Positions 16,669 through 24,641 of a stretch of 47,240 nucleotides of DNA are shown here, piece after piece. Origin of the DNA: Propionivibrio sp. (GTDB taxonomy: Bacteria > Pseudomonadota > Gammaproteobacteria > Burkholderiales > Rhodocyclaceae); contig JARKPC010000281.1 in the NCBI GenBank assembly GCA_029975435.1, forward strand, positions 1 through 47,240. The letters run 5' to 3'. How positions within the stretch are numbered: the stretch's first letter is position 1; the number at the start of each line of letters is the position of its first letter. The translations under genes were made by a program, and so were the position numbers. The notes beneath the pieces are model-generated. The model was given only the letters and a program-made list of their open reading frames with translations, did no database searches and was not told the DNA's origin.

Positions 16669-19311
16669 ATGCCATCGCTCCCACAACAGGCGCTGATCAA
16701 CGCCAAGATCAGCATTCCGGCGCCCGGTTCCCGAACCGTCGCGCGGCCGCGCCTCGCTGCGCGGTTGCACGATGGGCTGCAACGGGCGTTGACCGTCATC
16801 ACGGCGCCGGCGGGCTTCGGCAAGACCACCCTGGTTGCGGACGCCTTGCGCCAAAGCGCCGGAAAATATCGCGTCGCCTGGCTCTCGCTGGATGCCGAGG
16901 ACAATCATCTGGTCCGTTTTTTCTATCACCTGGTAGCCACCTTGCAGTCGGCCGCCCCGGATGTCGGCCGCGCGCCGATCTTTCTCATCGGCCGGCTGCA
17001 ATTGCCGGCTCCCAACGACCTGATCACCGCGCTGCTCAGCGAAGTGGCCGAGACGTCCAAACGCATCGTGCTGGTACTTGACGGCTTCCATGCGGTCTCA
17101 TCCCCGGAAATCCGCTCGGCCATCAGCTTTCTGGTCGAGCACATGCCCGATCAGTTGCGCCTGATCCTGATCAGCCGGGAGGTTCCGGATCTGCCGCTGG
17201 CACGGTGGCGCATGCAGCACCGCCTGAGCGAGATCGGCCTCGACGACCTGCGCTTTTCGCTGGAGGAATCCGCGCTGTTTCTCAACCAGGCTATCGGCTT
17301 CGCGCTGAGCCCGGAACTGATGCAGGCCCTCGAGCACAAAACGGAGGGATGGATCGCCGGTTTGCAGATGGCGGCGCTGTCCCTGCAGCATTCGGCAGAC
17401 TCGGACTCGATGGCCAGCTTCGCGCAGCGCGTGGCTTCGTTTAGCGGCGAGCACCGGCATGTGCTCGATTATCTGGCCGAAGAAGTGTTCGAACGGCAGC
17501 CCCCGGAAATCAAGGACTTCCTGCTCGGCACCTCGGGCCTGGACCGGATATGCGCGGCGTTGTGCGATGCCGTGACCGGTCGATCGGACAGCCGCAACCT
17601 GCTCAACCGCCTCGAGCAGGCCAACATGTTCCTGCTGCGTCTCGATGAGAACCGGCACTGGTATCGTTACCATCCCCTGTTCGCCGAATTCCTGCGCGCC
17701 CAGTCCGACCCCGCTGAACAACAGCGCCAGCACCAGGCGGCCAGCGCCTGGTACGAAGCCAACGGATTCGAGGAAGAAGCCATCCGCCACGCCTTCGCCG
17801 CCCGGGATTTCCCATCCACGGTTCGCCTGTTCCGCGACTTTGCCGATAACGTCCTGTCGCGGGGCGAACTGTCCAAGCTCCGTTCCTGGCTCGACGAACT
17901 GCCCGACGACCTCGTCCGCAGCCACAGCGATCTGGCTTGTTACAAGGCCTGGACACTCTACCTGGGCGGACGGACCGCGCAGGCGCAACCTTACGCCAGC
18001 CTCGCCCGGGAACTTGAATCCGATGACGAACCGCGCAAGCGGCGGGGCATGCTGGCCGCCATTCACGCCTACATCGCCCTGAGCTGGGGCGACCCACACG
18101 ATGCCGTCAGATTCGCCAAGCAGGCCATCGAGCGGCTCGGCGACAGCGCGTCCTTTTTCCGCGTCTATGCCCACAGCCTGCTCGGCCAGGCGCAGGTGCT
18201 GGTGGGCGACCGCGTGGCGGCCATCGACACCCTGAGCAAGGGCGTCCAGTTGGGGCAGCAGCTCGACAACCACTTCATGACTGTCGATGCCATGGGGCCG
18301 CTGATCCACATGATGACCATGCAAGGCAAGCTGCGCGAAGCCCGCGCCATGTGCCAGAAGGCCATCAGCCGCTACGTAGACGGCAAGGGATCGCCTGCGC
18401 CGGTGGCCGCGCTCCTCTATATCCGGCTCGGAGCCATCGATCACGAGCAGAACGACCTGGAATCCGCCCGCTATCGCCTGCTGACCGGAATCGAGCTGTC
18501 GCGCCAGCTGGGCATGGTCTTCTACTCCCTGCTCGGCCTGCGCCTGCTGGCCAAGTTGCAGCATGTCTGCGGCGAACGCGAGGCCGCCTGGGACACCCTG
18601 GCCGAAGCCAGCGAAGGCGCCCAACATCCGGAAAGCGAGCGCCGCCACCGACTGATTTCGCTGGTCACGGCCGAATTGCAGCTACGCGAGGGCAACGTAG
18701 ACGGCGCCGCGCGCACCCTGGAAGAAACCCGCGCCCTGATATGCTCGGGAGGCGAAGAGGAAGAACTTCTCGCCGCCCGCATCCATCTGGCAAAGCACCA
18801 GCCAACGCGGGCATTGAACATTCTGGCCGCACTGGAAAAAAAAGCCGGCGCCGAGAATTTCCACGGCAGCCTGATCGTCATTCACATCCTCCAGGCCCTG
18901 TGCAAGAAAGCCGCCGGCGAAAAGGCCGCCGCCGCGCGCTGTCTGGCCGCGGCCGTTTCGCTGGCGGCATCGGGCGGCTATCGCCGGGTTTTCCTCGACG
19001 AAGGACGCGCGGTGGCCGAAATGCTCGGCGAGATCCGGCATGTCGATCCGGGCTTCGTCAACCGCCTGCTCGAATCCTTTGCGCAGGACGAGGAAACTCT
19101 GCCGTCCGCCGTCTTGCACCAGAACCTGAGCCGCATGGAGCGCGAGATACTCAAGCTGGTCAATCTCGGCCTGACCAACCAGCAGGTTGGGGAAAAGCTC
19201 GGCATCACGGTCAGCACCACCAAGTGGTACCTGACGCAGATGTTCAGCAAGCTGAACGTGCGCAACCGCACCCAGGCGATTGCCCGGGCACGGCAGCTGG
19301 GGTTGCTCTGA
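16669..19311 (+). CDS. MalT-like LuxR-family transcriptional regulator (LAL type)
   Basis: This large ATP-dependent activator of 880 residues resembles MalT. An NTPase domain lies at the N-terminus with Walker A ITAPAGFGKTT (residues 44-54) and a Walker B-like segment IVLVLDGFHAV. The middle 500 residues form helical TPR-like repeats that would bind an inducer. A LuxR helix-turn-helix closes the protein (LSRMEREILKLVNLGLTNQQ onward, from about 820). The ATG at 16669 is followed at once by the conserved lead-in (LINAKISIPAPGSRTVARPRL). Its targets are unknown; the adjacent oxidoreductase and dehydratase are candidates by position. Large open frames on the opposite strand here are codon-bias shadows. 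Confidence 0.88.
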   Translation: MPSLPQQALINAKISIPAPGSRTVARPRLAARLHDGLQRALTVITAPAGFGKTTLVADALRQSAGKYRVAWLSLDAEDNHLVRFFYHLVATLQSAAPDVGRAPIFLIGRLQLPAPNDLITALLSEVAETSKRIVLVLDGFHAVSSPEIRSAISFLVEHMPDQLRLILISREVPDLPLARWRMQHRLSEIGLDDLRFSLEESALFLNQAIGFALSPELMQALEHKTEGWIAGLQMAALSLQHSADSDSMASFAQRVASFSGEHRHVLDYLAEEVFERQPPEIKDFLLGTSGLDRICAALCDAVTGRSDSRNLLNRLEQANMFLLRLDENRHWYRYHPLFAEFLRAQSDPAEQQRQHQAASAWYEANGFEEEAIRHAFAARDFPSTVRLFRDFADNVLSRGELSKLRSWLDELPDDLVRSHSDLACYKAWTLYLGGRTAQAQPYASLARELESDDEPRKRRGMLAAIHAYIALSWGDPHDAVRFAKQAIERLGDSASFFRVYAHSLLGQAQVLVGDRVAAIDTLSKGVQLGQQLDNHFMTVDAMGPLIHMMTMQGKLREARAMCQKAISRYVDGKGSPAPVAALLYIRLGAIDHEQNDLESARYRLLTGIELSRQLGMVFYSLLGLRLLAKLQHVCGEREAAWDTLAEASEGAQHPESERRHRLISLVTAELQLREGNVDGAARTLEETRALICSGGEEEELLAARIHLAKHQPTRALNILAALEKKAGAENFHGSLIVIHILQALCKKAAGEKAAAARCLAAAVSLAASGGYRRVFLDEGRAVAEMLGEIRHVDPGFVNRLLESFAQDEETLPSAVLHQNLSRMEREILKLVNLGLTNQQVGEKLGITVSTTKWYLTQMFSKLNVRNRTQAIARARQLGLL

Positions 19312-19341
19312 GGGCTATGCCGGGGGCGGGCGATAACCGGA

Positions 19342-20616
19342 TCAGTTTTGTGCGGGCGCCGGTTTGTCGTGCGACGCGCTGCCCGTCACCGCCAGGATCA
19401 TCCCGAAGAGCGCCAGCGCGCCAGTGAGCGCGGCAACTGCCCCCCACCCGCCGTGCTGCCAAAACCAGCCGCCGACCGAGCCGACGATGCTCGACCCCAT
19501 GTAATAGAACAGCAGGTAAAGCGAAGCGGCATGGCCTTTCGACGCGCCGGCCAGCGGTCCGATCGATCCGCTGGCGACCGAATGCGCGATAAAGAATCCA
19601 GTGGTTACGAGTACGACCCCGCTGACGATCAGGCCGAGCGAATCCGCCAGCGTCAGCCCGATACCGGCGAGCATGATCAGGAATCCGGCGATCAGCAGCG
19701 GGCGACGGCCAAAGCCGTCGGCAAGCCCCCCCGCCACCGACGAGGACGCCATCCCGAAGCTGTAGGTCAGGAAAATCAGGCTGATCACGGTCTGGCTCAG
19801 GAAATGCGGCGGACCCGAGAGGCGGAAGATCACGTAATTGAACAGCGTCACGAAAACGCTGGTCATGAGAAAACCGCACGCGTATATCCGCAGCAACGCG
19901 GGATTGCGCAGCTGTTTTCCCCACGTGCGCAGATGAAACAGCGGATCGAATCCCGGCCGCGCGACGAAATTCCGCGACCGGGGAAGCAGCGCCAGGAAAC
20001 CGCTGGCCGCCAGGAGTCCGAGGACGCCGAAGATGCCGAGCGCCATGCGCCAGGAGGTGAATTCGGTCAGCATGCCGATTCCGACACGGCCCATCATGCC
20101 GCCGAACGCGGTTCCGGCGACGTAAAGGCCGATCGTCTTGCCGAGGTTGTCCGGATCGATCTCTTCGGAGAGATACGCGATAGCCACCGCCGGGACGCCG
20201 CCGATGACGAACCCTTCGATCGCCCGCGCCGCCAGCAACCCCGACCAGCTTGGCGTGACCGCCGTGGCGACGTTGCACAGGGCTGCCAGCAGCAGGGAGC
20301 AGAACATCACCCCGCGCCGCCCGAGCGCCTGCGAAAAGGCGCTGGCCATGAGGATGGAAAAGGCCAGCATGCCGGTGGTCAACGACAGCGAAAGAGAGCT
20401 CTCCGCCGGGCTGACGCCAAACGAGCGGGCAAAGGCGGGAAGCAGCGGGTGAACGCAGTAAATCAGCGAATAACACGCAAACCCCGCGAGAAAGAGAGCA
20501 ATACCGGCGTTGCGGTATTCGGCGGTGCCGCGCCGGATCCAGGTCGGCGCGAGTTCACGGGCCGGCGGCTCATTCTCCAGCGCCGAACGGCGTACAACAG
20601 CGGTAACAGACGGCAT
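19342..20616 (-). CDS. MFS transporter (YnfM-like)
   Basis: This is an inner-membrane major-facilitator permease with about 12 hydrophobic helices in 424 residues. The first helix begins AGIALFLAGFACYSLIYCVH, and an MFS loop motif is visible near ALGRRGVMF. Start is ATG 20616 (MPSVTAVV), five bases after a GGA; an upstream ATG at 20628 has AAGG directly against it and is less likely. The length and the divergent LysR gene match the ynfM/ynfL-type arrangement of putative efflux carriers. The substrate is unknown. The gene is convergent with the MalT-like regulator. Confidence 0.82.
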   Translation of the reverse strand: MPSVTAVVRRSALENEPPARELAPTWIRRGTAEYRNAGIALFLAGFACYSLIYCVHPLLPAFARSFGVSPAESSLSLSLTTGMLAFSILMASAFSQALGRRGVMFCSLLLAALCNVATAVTPSWSGLLAARAIEGFVIGGVPAVAIAYLSEEIDPDNLGKTIGLYVAGTAFGGMMGRVGIGMLTEFTSWRMALGIFGVLGLLAASGFLALLPRSRNFVARPGFDPLFHLRTWGKQLRNPALLRIYACGFLMTSVFVTLFNYVIFRLSGPPHFLSQTVISLIFLTYSFGMASSSVAGGLADGFGRRPLLIAGFLIMLAGIGLTLADSLGLIVSGVVLVTTGFFIAHSVASGSIGPLAGASKGHAASLYLLFYYMGSSIVGSVGGWFWQHGGWGAVAALTGALALFGMILAVTGSASHDKPAPAQN

Positions 20617-20648
20617 GGGTTCCAACATCCTTGAATTGACTTGCGGCC

Positions 20649-20678
20649 AGTATACGGATCCGACGCCCATCTTTCCAA
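20649..20678 (-). promoter_or_regulatory. Candidate sigma-70 promoter of the MFS gene
   Basis: On the minus strand a -35-like TTGGAA (20673-20678) and a -10-like TATACT (20649-20654) are 18 bp apart, about 33 bp before the MFS start. The 102-bp divergent region is AT-rich towards the LysR gene (TATACTAAAG, and CGTTTT repeated around 20692-20706), which is where a LysR protein would be expected to bind. Confidence 0.4.
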
Positions 20679-20718
20679 TATATACTAAAGTCGTTTTTAA
20701 TACGTTTTACGAATACCC

Positions 20719-21615
20719 ATGGAGCTTCGTCACCTGCGTTATTTCCTGGCGATTGCCGAAGAAGGCAACTTCACCCGCGCCGCCGCCCGCCTTGGCATTG
20801 GACAGCCACCCCTCAGCCAGCAGATCAAGGATCTGGAAGCGGAAGTCGGCGCGCGCCTGTTCTATCGCGTTCCGCACGGCGCGGAATTGACCGAGGCCGG
20901 CCGCGCGTTCCTCGATCGCGTCAAGGGGATTCCTTTGCAAACGGCCGATGCGATTCGCGCGGCACAGCGGGCGTCCCGGGGCGAAACCGGCCGCCTGAGC
21001 TTCGGCTTCACCGGCACCTCCGCCCTGAACCCGATCGTCCCGGCCTGCATCCGCGAGTTCAGGCGAGCGTATCCCGATGTCGAGATCCGCTTGGAAGAAG
21101 CCAATTCCGTGGCGCTGGTGAATGGACTGATGGATGGCCGGCTGGACGTCGCCGTACTGCGGCCGAGCGAATCGGACCCGCCGGAGCTCAACTATTACCG
21201 GCTGGCCGTCGAATCGCTCGTCGCGGTCTTGCCGGCGGCGCATCCGGCGGCAAAGGGCGGGCGCAGCATCGACCTGATCAGCCTGCGGAACGACCCGCTG
21301 ATCCTCACCCCGCGCGAGATCGGAATCAGCCTGCACGATTCCGTCCTTTCCGCCTGCCGGACGGCCGGCTTCGAGCCGACGCTGGGGCAACTCGCGCCGC
21401 AGTTCGCCTCGATTCTCTCGCTGGTCTCCGCCGAACAGGGCGTATCCCTTGTCCCGGAATCCATGCAGCAGTTGAATCTGAAGGGGATCGTGTTCCGAAA
21501 GATCCGGGGATCTCCGCACAAGGTCAACCTCGCCATCGCCCTGCAGCGCACGCGGCCGCCCCAACCTGCCGTTAACTTCGTGAGCCTGGCGCGGACCGTG
21601 AGCGGGCACTCCTGA
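20719..21615 (+). CDS. LysR-family transcriptional regulator
   Basis: This regulator has 298 residues. The N-terminal winged helix (MELRHLRYFLAIAEEGNFTR, then AAARLGIGQPPLSQQIKDLE) is typical, and the effector-binding domain follows from about residue 90 (GRLSFGFTGTSALNPIVP). The sequence is of the BenM/CatM-like subgroup often paired with MFS carriers. It is divergent from the MFS gene by 102 bp, so it most likely controls that gene. It is convergent with the racemase. Confidence 0.87.
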   Translation: MELRHLRYFLAIAEEGNFTRAAARLGIGQPPLSQQIKDLEAEVGARLFYRVPHGAELTEAGRAFLDRVKGIPLQTADAIRAAQRASRGETGRLSFGFTGTSALNPIVPACIREFRRAYPDVEIRLEEANSVALVNGLMDGRLDVAVLRPSESDPPELNYYRLAVESLVAVLPAAHPAAKGGRSIDLISLRNDPLILTPREIGISLHDSVLSACRTAGFEPTLGQLAPQFASILSLVSAEQGVSLVPESMQQLNLKGIVFRKIRGSPHKVNLAIALQRTRPPQPAVNFVSLARTVSGHS

Positions 21616-21652
21616 CCCAACCGGAGGCTTGACGGCTTCTAGCCTTTGGACT

Positions 21653-22348
21653 TCATGGACGCAGCGCTTCTTCCGCGGCGCTGCGGGCGTGAATGGCCGT
21701 GGTGTCGAACAGCGGAACCTCGGAATCCTGCTGACCAACCAGAAGCGAGATCTCGGTGCACCCAAGTATGATGGCCTGCGCCCCGTGGGAGGCGAGGCTT
21801 TTCATGATACGTCGATACGCCTCGCGCGACTCCGGTTTGACGATCCCGAGGCACAACTCTTCGTAAATGACGCGGTGAACAATTTCGCGATCTTCCGGTT
21901 CGGGAACGATCACGCTCAGGCCGTGATGCGTGCTCAACCGGTCACGGTAGAAGGCCTGCTCCATGGTGAATCGCGTCCCGAGCAGACCGACCGTTGGATA
22001 CCCCGCCCGCTTGATTTCCTCGGCTGTCGGATCGGCAATGTGGAGCAGTGGAATGGAGACGGCATCTTCGATGCGCGTCGCGACCTTGTGCATCGTATTC
22101 GTGCACAACACCAGGAAGGCGGCGCCCGCCGCCTCAAGCGAACGCGCGGCCTCTGCCAAGATTGCCCCGGCAGCATCCCAGTCACCGGCATGCTGCAACC
22201 GCTCGATTTCGTGGAAATCGACGCTGTAGAGGACGACCCGCGCCGAATGGAGACCACCCAGGCGTTCCCGGATCGTTTCGTTGATTTGACGATAGTAGGG
22301 AATGGTCGATTCCCAACTCATGCCACCGATCAGGCCAATTGTCTTCAC
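21653..22348 (-). CDS. Aspartate/glutamate racemase family protein
   Basis: This is a cofactor-independent amino-acid racemase of 231 residues. The two catalytic cysteines are visible in FLVLCTNTMHKV and AIILGCTEISLLV, and the N-terminus has the family signature KTIGLIGGMSWEST. The GTG at 22348 is preferred to the upstream ATG-type start because AGGAG lies five bases before it and the conserved core begins there. It resembles YgeA-type broad-range racemases more than aspartate-specific ones, but the substrate cannot be read from sequence. The gene lies directly downstream of the possible cassette island. Confidence 0.87.
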   Translation of the reverse strand: MKTIGLIGGMSWESTIPYYRQINETIRERLGGLHSARVVLYSVDFHEIERLQHAGDWDAAGAILAEAARSLEAAGAAFLVLCTNTMHKVATRIEDAVSIPLLHIADPTAEEIKRAGYPTVGLLGTRFTMEQAFYRDRLSTHHGLSVIVPEPEDREIVHRVIYEELCLGIVKPESREAYRRIMKSLASHGAQAIILGCTEISLLVGQQDSEVPLFDTTAIHARSAAEEALRP

Positions 22349-22375
22349 AAACGCTCCTGTGCTCGAAGTTGCGAC

Positions 22376-22450
22376 ACTCAACGCAGAACTATCCGGCACT
22401 GCGCGGCTTTATCGCACAGCGCCCGGAGAGAGACACGAACGGGGTTGGGC
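22376..22450 (-). repeat. Possible integron attC-like site (weaker copy)
   Basis: Read on the minus strand, GCCCAAC (22444-22450, fits RYYYAAC) and GTTGAGT (22376-22382, fits GTTRRRY) bracket an 11-bp stem with two G-T pairs. Its arms are 22413-22423 and 22395-22405, with a 7-base loop, and it is extended by TCC/GGA with one bulged base. The 75-bp size is in the attC range. The L boxes do not pair convincingly, so it could be an ordinary hairpin. It lies 48 bp after the Excalibur gene stop, where a cassette attC would be. Confidence 0.33.
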
Positions 22451-22498
22451 GCCACCTCAGAAATGATTGGCCGATGCGCACGGGGGTTATGACTTTGG

Positions 22499-22789
22499 CT
22501 ATTTGCACCATTGCTTCTCGCAAGGAATGCCGTCGTTGTCTCCATCCATCTTGACCCCCGGGCAATTCTGCAAGAAGAAAGTCGCTTCCTGACAGGATGT
22601 CATTTGGGAACAGTATGTCCGACCGTCGCACCTGAACTGCTGTGAAGCGGGCTCTGCATTGGCGCTACGCGGACGGGCGAGTCCGGCGGTGCTCTGTGCG
22701 CTAGCCAAGGCGACGTGTTGGCCTTGATATTTTGTGTAGCCCTGCCAGCCTACAGCGACAAGAATTGCGACAAGAATGAGCTTTTTCAT
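22499..22789 (-). CDS. Small membrane-anchored Excalibur-domain protein
   Basis: A 96-residue protein with an N-terminal signal or anchor helix (KKLILVAILVAVGW) and a C-terminal Excalibur domain. It has CDGRTYCSQMTSCQEATFF followed by the calcium-loop-like DGDNDGIPCEKQWC. The domain's aspartates and six cysteines suggest a metal-binding, disulfide-stabilised fold outside the cytoplasm; the function is unknown. The gene starts 26 bp after the GTTAGAA of the putative attC at 22809-22892 and stops shortly before the second one, the layout of an integron cassette gene. Base composition is lower in GC than the flanks. Confidence 0.75.
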   Translation of the reverse strand: MKKLILVAILVAVGWQGYTKYQGQHVALASAQSTAGLARPRSANAEPASQQFRCDGRTYCSQMTSCQEATFFLQNCPGVKMDGDNDGIPCEKQWCK

Positions 22790-22808
22790 TGATCGGATGA
22801 CCCGAAAG

Positions 22809-22892
22809 TTCTAACGTCCAAGCTCACGCCCAGCCCTGCCGGAGCGGCGAAGCCGCGGAGACAGCGACGTCGGATGCAGCGTGTTGTTCGGC
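22809..22892 (-). repeat. Possible integron attC-like site (stronger copy)
   Basis: Read on the minus strand the 84 bp run from GCCGAAC (22886-22892) to GTTAGAA (22809-22815). Inside, CACGCTGCA opposite TGAGCTTG can pair with one extra G on the left arm, as in L''/L' boxes of attC sites. The centre folds as GCGGC-TTC-GCCGC (22844-22856) inside a CTG/CAG clamp. One base in each core box departs from the RYYYAAC and GTTRRRY consensus. The element overlaps the end of the 190-aa gene. Confidence 0.45.
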
Positions 22893-23396
22893 CGCGCCGC
22901 TCGTGCCAACGTTCTTTGATCTGCGCTTTCTGGTACGTGGCACACCATGTAGATCATGTACCTCAATGCTCAAGCCATGTTTGCTCTCTGCCCAAAGCCT
23001 CATGGCAGCTCTACCTGGCTGACGGCACTTCTTTTCACCGCCAGCACGACAAATGAACACGAGCCGGCGAACATCGAAGCCGCACTCCTGCGCCATGATC
23101 GCCTTCAATATGTCCTTCTCAAACTCCGTGGCAGGATTTGCGAGGCCCATGGCGACCTCGACGATTGTGCCTTCGCTTTGCAAGTAGAAATCGGCCGCAA
23201 GAGAAGTCTCCCCGCAGAGCTTCCGCTCACTGTGGTCCTCACCCAAAGCCTGTATCGCCTTTTGGCGGAGTTCTCTCATAAACGCGTGCGTGGCTTTATC
23301 TCCGGCCCCCGGACCTAGGACCACCTGAAAGTCAGGCAGTGCTCGAGAGATTTCCCTCGCTAACTCGATCAGCGTAGTCGTTTGGCTATTGGCCAC
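22824..23396 (-). CDS. Hypothetical 190-aa protein, possibly nuclease-like
   Basis: Not recognised. The GTG start at 23396 has a strong GGGGAGTGA site seven bases before it. The protein is soluble, with a Lys/Arg-rich, low-complexity tail (RTRKRRSKNV, then alanine/serine-rich) whose last 23 codons run through the attC-like element. A segment with E...D-x(10-12)-E-V-A (LCGETSLAADFYLQSEGTIV, then EVAMG) loosely recalls PD-(D/E)XK folds, but the usual lysine is absent, so this is only a hint. Codon use is less GC-biased than in neighbouring genes, which suggests transfer. Its start overlaps the end of the small frameshifted gene upstream. Confidence 0.6.
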   Translation of the reverse strand: MANSQTTTLIELAREISRALPDFQVVLGPGAGDKATHAFMRELRQKAIQALGEDHSERKLCGETSLAADFYLQSEGTIVEVAMGLANPATEFEKDILKAIMAQECGFDVRRLVFICRAGGEKKCRQPGRAAMRLWAESKHGLSIEVHDLHGVPRTRKRRSKNVGTSGAAEQHAASDVAVSAASPLRQGWA

Positions 23397-23627
23397 AGAT
23401 TTTCACTCCCCAAGCCGCCGAACAAGATGTAGACGCCACTTCGTCCAGTCGACAGATTATTGGACTGTTCGATAAGTAGGCCAACTACATTGCGTTGATT
23501 GAAAACAAAATCATGCAAGGCCTGCTTTTCGCCACGTCGCACAATCTGTTTTTTTGGTTTTTCCAATAGCCGCTTCCGTTATTGCTGCCACATAGCCGAT
23601 TGCCATCACGAAAGCGGTTCTTGACAT
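23369..23627 (-). pseudogene. Small gene split by a frameshift in a seven-A run
   Basis: An ATG at 23627, with GAGGG five bases upstream, opens a frame of 38 codons that stops at 23511. A second frame, open from 23566 to 23369, reads on as a protein-like sequence (EKPKKQIVRRGEKQALHDF onwards). Removing one A from the A7 run (minus strand; T7 at 23549-23555) joins them into an 85-residue protein beginning MSRTAFVMAIGYVAAITEAA and ending LWPIAKRLR. The joined protein is not recognised. It may be a broken gene, a slippage-controlled gene or a sequencing error. Confidence 0.42.
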
Positions 23628-23645
23628 GCTAGCCCTCACAAGTGC

Positions 23646-23673
23646 AAAGGCCCTGCCGTAGCAGCAGGGCCCT
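23646..23673 (-). terminator. Terminator-like hairpin after aroD
   Basis: GGCCCTGC (23649-23656) and GCAGGGCC (23664-23671) form a perfect 8-bp stem with a 7-base loop, 24 bp after the aroD stop. A short T run follows on the minus strand, consistent with an intrinsic terminator. Confidence 0.6.
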
Positions 23674-23696
23674 TGCAGGCGCGGGAGCTATTTCGG

Positions 23697-24479
23697 TTAT
23701 TTCCCGTTAACCGCCCCCCGCACGATGGCCAGTGTCGTGCGCAGATCCTCGATGGCGATCTGGCCGGGAGCGGAACTGCTCTTGCCCACGGCGAAAGTCG
23801 CGGCCGAACCGTAGACCCAGCCCATGATGCGCGACAGCGAACCGACGCCGCCCATGGACATGCTGATCAGCGGGATGTCCAGCGCTTCGCGCGCGCGGCT
23901 GGTCGCGGCGAGCAGTTCGAGGACGTCGCGTTCGCTGGTCGGCATGACGGCCACCTTGCCGACGTCGGCGTCGAACGCCTTGGCGGCGGCGAACTTGCTG
24001 TCGAGCGTGGCGCCGTCGGGCGTCATCTGGAAGTTGTGGTACGACATGATCATGCCGATGCCATTGGCTTTGGACACTTCGCGCAGTGCCTTCAGGTCGG
24101 CCGGGGCGTTGGAGAGCTCATAGTCGATCAGCTCGACGCACTTGGCGCGGCAGGCGGCGGTGTACATGGCTACCACGGCCGGTTCGTCGATCTTCAGTAG
24201 CTGCCCGCCCTCGGTCGCGTTGCGCCGCGTGAGCAGGACCGGGATGCCGGCGGCCACCCGGCGGATGGCCAGCGCCGTATCTATCACGGCGGGAACGTCG
24301 CCGATCGATTCGAAGAAGTCGATCCGCCATTCGAGCAGGTCGGGCTTCTTGGGCACGATGGCCGCGACTTCTTCGAGAATCGCCGCCTGGGTCTTGCCGA
24401 CCAGCGGCGTGATGATGGCCGGCAGTACGCCGCTCCCCAGCGGCTTGCCCTGCACCTGGATCAGTTTGGTTTCTTTCAT
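23697..24479 (-). CDS. aroD: Type I 3-dehydroquinate dehydratase
   Basis: It removes water from 3-dehydroquinate to give 3-dehydroshikimate through a Schiff base. The 260-residue protein shows the catalytic lysine in DVGKVAVMP, the catalytic histidine in MIMSYHNFQ, the EWRIDFFE strand and the C-terminal MGGVGSLSRIMGW and SSAPGQIAIEDL motifs. The ATG at 24479 follows AGGAG by nine bases. In many betaproteobacteria the biosynthetic enzyme is the unrelated type II AroQ, and a type I copy serves quinate/shikimate breakdown. The Tct transporter genes just upstream on the same strand support a catabolic role here; that is inference. Confidence 0.92.
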   Translation of the reverse strand: MKETKLIQVQGKPLGSGVLPAIITPLVGKTQAAILEEVAAIVPKKPDLLEWRIDFFESIGDVPAVIDTALAIRRVAAGIPVLLTRRNATEGGQLLKIDEPAVVAMYTAACRAKCVELIDYELSNAPADLKALREVSKANGIGMIMSYHNFQMTPDGATLDSKFAAAKAFDADVGKVAVMPTSERDVLELLAATSRAREALDIPLISMSMGGVGSLSRIMGWVYGSAATFAVGKSSSAPGQIAIEDLRTTLAIVRGAVNGK

Positions 24480-24549
24480 GCTTAAGCTCTCCTGTACTTG
24501 ATTGATTTATCCACCGACATTTTCCCCTTGATGCAGCGGACGTCTTGCC

Positions 24550-24616
24550 ATTCCGGACAACCGGAATCCGGAGAATCAACGAACCGGACACGGGTCCCGG
24601 ATCGCAATCCGGGACC
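24550..24616. repeat. Two perfect hairpins between tctA and aroD
   Basis: ATTCCGG-ACAA-CCGGAAT (24550-24567) and GGTCCCGGAT-CGCA-ATCCGGGACC (24593-24616) are perfect stems of 7 and 10 bp with four-base loops. No T run follows either on the minus strand, so they look more like REP-type or RNA-stabilising hairpins than terminators. They separate tctA from aroD in the same transcription direction. Confidence 0.55.
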
Positions 24617-24641
24617 GGGATGAGGACTTTCTGATGTTACG

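Noticed and set aside
17098..18648. 516-codon open frame opposite the MalT-like gene
   Set aside because: Low-complexity Gly/Ala/Val/Gln composition and no homology; the plus-strand protein has clear NTPase and LuxR domains.
21615..21652. GTTGGGT plus small hairpin between LysR and racemase genes as a third attC site
   Set aside because: The GTTRRRY match stands alone; no partner RYYYAAC box or long imperfect stem was found at the right distance.
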